Assembly: GCA_017512725.1 (NCBI GenBank)
Contig: JAFWEW010000022.1
Coordinates: 62,001 to 126,000 of the forward strand
Length of the DNA stretch: 64,000 nt
DNA from: Solobacterium sp.
Lineage (GTDB): Bacteria; Bacillota_I; Bacilli_A; Erysipelotrichales; Erysipelotrichaceae
Reading direction: 5' to 3'
The notes below the pieces were generated by a model. It made no database searches. It worked only from the letters and a program-made list of their open reading frames with translations, and was not told the origin of the DNA. Positions within the stretch are counted from its first letter, which is position 1; the number at the start of each line of letters is the position of its first letter. Below are positions 59,344 through 64,000 of the stretch, piece by piece. A program made the translations under genes and the position numbers.

Positions 59344-59372
59344 ATTATACAAGTTTTTCAAAGGACTGTAAA
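59344..59372 (-). promoter_or_regulatory. Promoter of the pyrophosphatase-like gene
   Basis: TTTACA, 17-base spacer, perfect TATAAT on the minus strand, with a leader of about 20 nt containing AGAGGGG. One of the best sigma-A-type promoters in the window. Confidence 0.8.
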
Positions 59373-59399
59373 CAATTTCAAAAATGTATGAAATTATTT

Positions 59400-59957
59400 T
59401 CAGAGGCTGTGAATACGAACGTGCGTATATGACAGCAGTTCTCCGATTTCATAACGACCCGTGAGATTCATGGCATGCGCAACAATCATCAGACAGCCAA
59501 AGGCATCCGATGAAGCAAGGTGGTGCTCAAGTTCAATATCCAGATAGGAACACATATCATTGAGACGGTGATGCGGAAGCTGCGGGAACAGCGTCCTGCT
59601 CAGGGCAACCGTATCAAAATAATTCAGATACGGAACCGGAAGGCCGCAGTTCAGACAGGCAGCCTTCAGGCAGCCCATATCAAATCTGGCATTATGCGCA
59701 CAGACAATGGCATCATCAAAAAACGGCCGGATCTCTTTCAGTACCGTTCTGAAATCCGGCGCATCTTCAACGTCTTCCGGACGGATTCCGTGGATCTGGA
59801 TATTGATCGGTGCGAACCAGCTTACATTGGCTTCCGGACGGATCAGAGAATAATACGCCTCTCCCGCACATCCGTCCTCCATGACTGAAATGCCAACCGC
59901 ACATACGGATGCCGGATTGCCGTTGGCTGTCTCGAAATCGATCGCCGTTACTTTCAT
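59400..59957 (-). CDS. DEDDh 3'-5' exonuclease (DnaQ-like)
   Basis: 185 residues. All five DEDDh residues are present: Asp7 and Glu9 (IDFETA), Asp93 (HNARFDMG), His146 and Asp151 (HHLASSDA). Related to the epsilon proofreading subunit of DNA polymerase III but stand-alone; roles in RNA or DNA end trimming or repair are usual. The ATG overlaps the stop of the ArsR-type regulator (ATGA). Last gene of a three-gene transcript. Confidence 0.92.
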   Translation of the reverse strand: MKVTAIDFETANGNPASVCAVGISVMEDGCAGEAYYSLIRPEANVSWFAPINIQIHGIRPEDVEDAPDFRTVLKEIRPFFDDAIVCAHNARFDMGCLKAACLNCGLPVPYLNYFDTVALSRTLFPQLPHHRLNDMCSYLDIELEHHLASSDAFGCLMIVAHAMNLTGRYEIGELLSYTHVRIHSL

Positions 59958-60283
59958 TCGCGGATATGCTCCAGAGCCATGCGGTAGATGTTCTTGATGT
60001 GATCATCTGCCATGGAATAATAGACAAGCTTGCCGATCTTTCGCGAAGTAACAAGCTTTGTTTTCTTAAGACTGGCCAGCTGATGCGAGATAGCCGACTG
60101 ACTCATCTGCAGCAGTGCTGCGAGATCGCCGACGCACAGTTCACTGGTGAACAGCGCACTCATGATCTTCAGCCGAGTACTGTCTCCGAACATCGTAAAA
60201 ATCATCGACATATCGTCATATTCGTTTTCGTCAACCATGCCTCTGCGGCACTGTTCTACTTTTTCAGGATCTACAAGATTCAT
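59954..60283 (-). CDS. ArsR/SmtB-family transcriptional regulator
   Basis: 109 residues. Winged HTH with FGDSTRLKIMSALFTSELCV, GDLAALLQMSQSAISHQLAS, LKKTKLVTSRKIGKLVYYS. The metal-sensing ELCVCD motif is reduced to ELCVGD with one cysteine, so heavy-metal sensing through that site is uncertain; DDHIKNI at the C-terminal helix could be a zinc site of the CzrA type. It overlaps the upstream gene by one base (TGATG) and the exonuclease by four. Confidence 0.88.
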   Translation of the reverse strand: MNLVDPEKVEQCRRGMVDENEYDDMSMIFTMFGDSTRLKIMSALFTSELCVGDLAALLQMSQSAISHQLASLKKTKLVTSRKIGKLVYYSMADDHIKNIYRMALEHIRE

Positions 60284-60735
60284 CAGCTGTCCTTTCTTCG
60301 AACCGATTTGATTTCCTTGTCGGGAGCGTACTGATCCATATAGCGTGCCACTGCCCTGCGGCTGTACATCTCAATGGATTCAGACGTTCCGTTGACAAGA
60401 TTGATCAGAAGCTTGTCAACCGAAGGATGGTATTCATACTGCCAGTTGACGATCTCATCCCAGTAGATGATCGTACAGGTCTCCGCATCCCGGTGATTAT
60501 AGAGAACCAGATACTCCGGCGTAAACTGGATCAGGATCCGGTCCGGCATGATCAGTAATGAAAAGATCGATATGATGATCAGAATCACGCCGAGGCCGGC
60601 AAATGCCGGAACAAACAGAAGCGCGATTCCCGCAATTCCCATAAACATCAGTGCCAGTACCGGTTTGACATGAACCGTGCGGGGCTGCACTTCCCACTGC
60701 GGCAGATTTCTTACTTTGATTGTTTGCGATCTCAT
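60283..60735 (-). CDS. Membrane protein with PH-like domain
   Basis: 150 residues. Hydrophobic segments at about 25-60, then a beta-rich region (ILIQFTPEYLVLYNHRDAET, IIYWDEIVNWQYEYHPSVDK) similar in layout to the PH-like protein at 9758. A TGA TATAAT -10 (60745-60750) ends 9 bases before the ATG with no Shine-Dalgarno, so the mRNA is probably leaderless. First gene of the unit with arsR-type and exonuclease genes. Function unknown. Confidence 0.65.
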   Translation of the reverse strand: MRSQTIKVRNLPQWEVQPRTVHVKPVLALMFMGIAGIALLFVPAFAGLGVILIIISIFSLLIMPDRILIQFTPEYLVLYNHRDAETCTIIYWDEIVNWQYEYHPSVDKLLINLVNGTSESIEMYSRRAVARYMDQYAPDKEIKSVRRKDS

Positions 60736-60808
60736 CGTATCTGCATTATATCATTCTGGAGATTGTTTGCCTTGCGCCGTGAATCGTGTACAATCATGGC
60801 GGAAGTGA

Positions 60809-61944
<1,136 letters not shown>

Positions 61945-61945
<1 letters not shown>

Positions 61946-61984
61946 TAAAAAAAGGATCTCCCCTTTTTTTGGGAACATCCTTTA
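61945..61984. terminator. Bidirectional terminator between tgt and the symporter
   Basis: AAAGGAT (61951-61957) pairs with ATCCTTT (61977-61983), with an inner CCCC/GGG pairing. Strong T tract on the minus strand for the symporter; a shorter one on the plus strand for tgt. Confidence 0.85.
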
Positions 61985-62023
61985 TTGTGTATATAATGCT
62001 TTAACTTAGAGGCAGTCCTGATT

Positions 62024-63511
62024 TCAGTCTGCTGTGCTTTCCTGTTCCATCTGGATATCCACCCAGTTGGAATACATCGGTTTGATGTCTTTGTTATGCA
62101 GCTTGCGGTCAATATAGTTTTTCGTGATTGCGATAACCGTTCCGCTGCAGGTAATGACACCGATCAGGTTCGGAATCGCCATCAGACCGTTGAAGGTATC
62201 TGACAGATCCCAGGCCAGCTGCAGGTTCATCGTCGCACCGATCATAATGAATGCCACAAAGATGATCCGGAAGATAATGACGTTTTTGGTACCGAACAGA
62301 TATTCAAATGCACGGGTCCCGTATTCACTCCAGCCCAGGGTTGTGCTGTAGGCAAACAGGAAGATTGCGATTGTAATAAAGACGGAACCAAACCGGCCGA
62401 ATACCGTAGAGAATGCCTCCGAAACTAGCGCCGTACTGGTAGAAGTACTGATCATCGCGCCCGTCTCAAGATCAACCAGACCAGTCGAGAGAATAACAAA
62501 CGCGGTCAGTGAACAGATGATGATTGTATCCGCAAATACTTCAAAGATACCCCACATGCCCTGTGCAACCGGTTCTTTGACGTTGGAAGCAGAGTGTACC
62601 ATAACGCTTGAACCAAGACCTGCTTCGTTGGAGAAGACGCCCCGCTTCATACCCCAGGTCACTGCCGTCATGACGCCATAACCGACAATGCCGCCGCCGA
62701 CAGAGCGCATCGCAAACGCACCGCGGATGATGGAGCGGAATACCTCCGGCATCATGCCGATCCGTCCGATGATAATAATCAATGCGCCGATGATATAAGC
62801 GACTGCCATAAACGGAACCAGAAGTTCCGTAACCGAAGCGATTCGCTTGATGCCGCCGATAATGACTACTGCAGACAGGATCACAAGAACCACACCGACT
62901 GCGGCTGCTGAGATGCCGAATGTCTTGTTCACATTTGCGGCGATCGTATTGACCTGACTCATATTTCCGATACCGAACGAAGCAATGACACAGAATACCG
63001 CAAACAGGGTCGCAAGTACTGCACCGAGCTTCTGACAGCCCTTTTTGGCGCCAAGACCGTCTCTCAGGTAATACATGGCACCGCCGCACCATTCATTCTT
63101 TTCATTCTTGCGCCGGTAATAGATACCAAGCACGTTTTCCGAGAAGTTCGTCATCATGCCGAAGAAGGAAACGATCCACATCCAGAAGATCGCACCTGGG
63201 CCGCCGGATACAATCGCAGCAGATACGCCTGCGATATTACCCGTGCCGACGGTTGCGGCAAGTGCGGTACATAAACTCTGGAACTGGGAAATCGAACGGT
63301 CTCCCTTTTCTGTATGTGCTGTGACAGTCCGATCCGAGAACAGTGCTCCGATCGTATTCCGGAACCAGTGTCTGATATGCGTCAGCTGGAAGAAGCCGGT
63401 CCGGAATGTCATCATGACACCGGTGCCGATCAGCAACACCAGCATCGGTACACCCCAGACAAAGCCGTTTACTGCATTATTGATGTTCTCAATAAAGTCT
63501 AGAAACCCCAT
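62024..63511 (-). CDS. Sodium:alanine symporter (AGCS family)
   Basis: 495 residues, about 10-11 membrane segments. The AGCS signature regions are present: FFQLTHIRHWFR, FQSLCTALAATVGTGNIAGV, GGPGAIFWMW, NEWCGGAMYYL and GVFSNEAGLGSSVMVHSAS. It imports alanine or glycine with sodium. GGGGGAG precedes the ATG. Monocistronic, with its own terminator. A T-rich upstream region (63512-63600) probably holds the promoter, but I cannot pick a clear one. Confidence 0.95.
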   Translation of the reverse strand: MGFLDFIENINNAVNGFVWGVPMLVLLIGTGVMMTFRTGFFQLTHIRHWFRNTIGALFSDRTVTAHTEKGDRSISQFQSLCTALAATVGTGNIAGVSAAIVSGGPGAIFWMWIVSFFGMMTNFSENVLGIYYRRKNEKNEWCGGAMYYLRDGLGAKKGCQKLGAVLATLFAVFCVIASFGIGNMSQVNTIAANVNKTFGISAAAVGVVLVILSAVVIIGGIKRIASVTELLVPFMAVAYIIGALIIIIGRIGMMPEVFRSIIRGAFAMRSVGGGIVGYGVMTAVTWGMKRGVFSNEAGLGSSVMVHSASNVKEPVAQGMWGIFEVFADTIIICSLTAFVILSTGLVDLETGAMISTSTSTALVSEAFSTVFGRFGSVFITIAIFLFAYSTTLGWSEYGTRAFEYLFGTKNVIIFRIIFVAFIMIGATMNLQLAWDLSDTFNGLMAIPNLIGVITCSGTVIAITKNYIDRKLHNKDIKPMYSNWVDIQMEQESTAD

Positions 63512-63599
63512 AAGAAACTCCCCCTTAATAAAACTATGTAAAACTTTATCATTGTTTGGAAATTTCTACAATTATTTTTCAGACTATGAAAATATTTTC

Positions 63600-63634
63600 A
63601 AAAAAGAACCGTCATCGCTTCCGACAACGGTCTT
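63600..63634 (-). terminator. Terminator of the partial gene at the window end
   Basis: On the minus strand AAGACCGTTGTC pairs imperfectly with GATGACGGTTCTT, then six T residues. Confidence 0.75.
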
Positions 63635-63639
63635 ATTTG

Positions 63640-64000
63640 TTATTTCACGTTTACAAGACTTCCGGTTTTGAACAGCTCATCCAGCTGATCTGCAATTTCC
63701 TTTTCCTGATCCGCGCTCAGTTCCGCTCTCGGGTCGGAAAGATCTTCCGGGATCCCGGTTGTCATATACACCTCTCGTCCGCCGCCAATGATCCGGAAAA
63801 AGTTCGGCGCATAGATGCGTTTTTCTCCGACTTCGATCTCGTTTTCATCCTCGGACAGTGTATAGGGCGCAAGCACTTCGTCAAAATACTTCAGCAGTTC
63901 CTGATAGCCCTCTGTCCCTTCTGAAACCAGCACCGGTTTCCCGTCCTGCAGTTCATATTTATCCCGGAGAATCTCATTGCCATCTTCATCCCAGATCGGC
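63640..64000 (-). CDS. Partial protein of unknown function (C-terminal part)
   Basis: The last 119 codons are open from the window end to the TAA at 63640; the start lies outside. The visible part is acidic with alternating strands and helices (GTEGYQELLKYFDEVLAPYT, APNFFRIIGGGREVYMTTGI). It resembles the C-terminal part of an extracytoplasmic domain but I do not recognise a family. A GTG at 63931 is not needed as a start since the frame is open beyond it. Confidence 0.6.
   Translation of the reverse strand, partial: PIWDEDGNEILRDKYELQDGKPVLVSEGTEGYQELLKYFDEVLAPYTLSEDENEIEVGEKRIYAPNFFRIIGGGREVYMTTGIPEDLSDPRAELSADQEKEIADQLDELFKTGSLVNVK

Noticed and set aside
61992-61997. TATAAT on the plus strand after tgt
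   Set aside because: It faces only the end of the convergent symporter gene, inside an A/T-rich terminator region, and has no usable -35 or downstream gene.

Overview
The window reads as chromosomal DNA of a low-to-mid G+C (about half G+C) Bacillota organism. Supporting signs are AAGGAGG-type ribosome sites, a T-box leader on pheS, a tetrahydrofolate riboswitch on a folT-like ECF gene, a cre-like (CcpA) box on a mannose-family PTS operon and intrinsic terminators between most transcripts. A gut Erysipelotrichia-like bacterium is my best guess; that is inference from gene content, not from a marker gene. There is no phage, insertion sequence, CRISPR array or replication origin that I can support. 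Genes are dense on both strands, with many ATGA-type overlaps.

Layout. 1-3100: a truncated phosphoesterase coupled to a cytosolic ParB-like/BMP protein, then a five-gene tRNA block (Val-Thr-Tyr-Lys, and Gly with its own promoter). 3143-6345: a second phosphoesterase, a ROK glucokinase, a GT14-like glycosyltransferase and a small membrane protein. 6438-14316: carbohydrate island with mannose-family PTS EIIA, EIIB, EIIC, EIID, two small membrane proteins, a PMI-like protein, a PMI / cupin-type glucose-6-phosphate isomerase fusion, and a GntR/UTRA regulator. 14502-20462: an HTH-UDP-glucose dehydrogenase fusion, a lipid kinase, a lipoprotein, an EFR1-type ferredoxin, and an SseB / GNAT-pyrophosphatase / HTH trio. 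20551-28021: rhomboid, HtrA, an NSS transporter, a membrane carboxylesterase with a lipase-like partner, and a second ROK protein.

28105-37544 is the most unusual stretch: a PMT-family mannosyltransferase and a second polytopic envelope protein, followed by a compact ECF sigma / minimal adaptor / two NHLM-type ABC transporters / STAS cluster without a visible precursor peptide. 37652-42731: a pheS-pheT-NSS transporter unit behind a Phe T-box. 42794-50034: tyrosine phosphatase, S51-like protein, acylphosphatase and a five-gene coupled chain (TrhP-like U32 pair, two SpoU methyltransferases, a GH123-like secreted hydrolase). 50121-53396: THF riboswitch, folT, a CapA-like protein and a BspA-type LRR protein. 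53562-64000: small HTH, hydrolase, PLP-binding YggS, aminotransferase, zinc phospholipase C-like protein, phosphoesterase, pyrophosphatase-like protein, DEDDh exonuclease, ArsR regulator, tgt, a sodium/alanine symporter and a partial gene.

How parts fit together: the PTS would deliver mannose-6-phosphate, which the isomerase fusion could carry through fructose-6-phosphate to glucose-6-phosphate; ROK kinases and the UDP-glucose dehydrogenase sit on the same hexose-phosphate map. Several genes have a -10 box 6 to 13 bases from the start codon and no Shine-Dalgarno, suggesting repeated use of leaderless transcripts.
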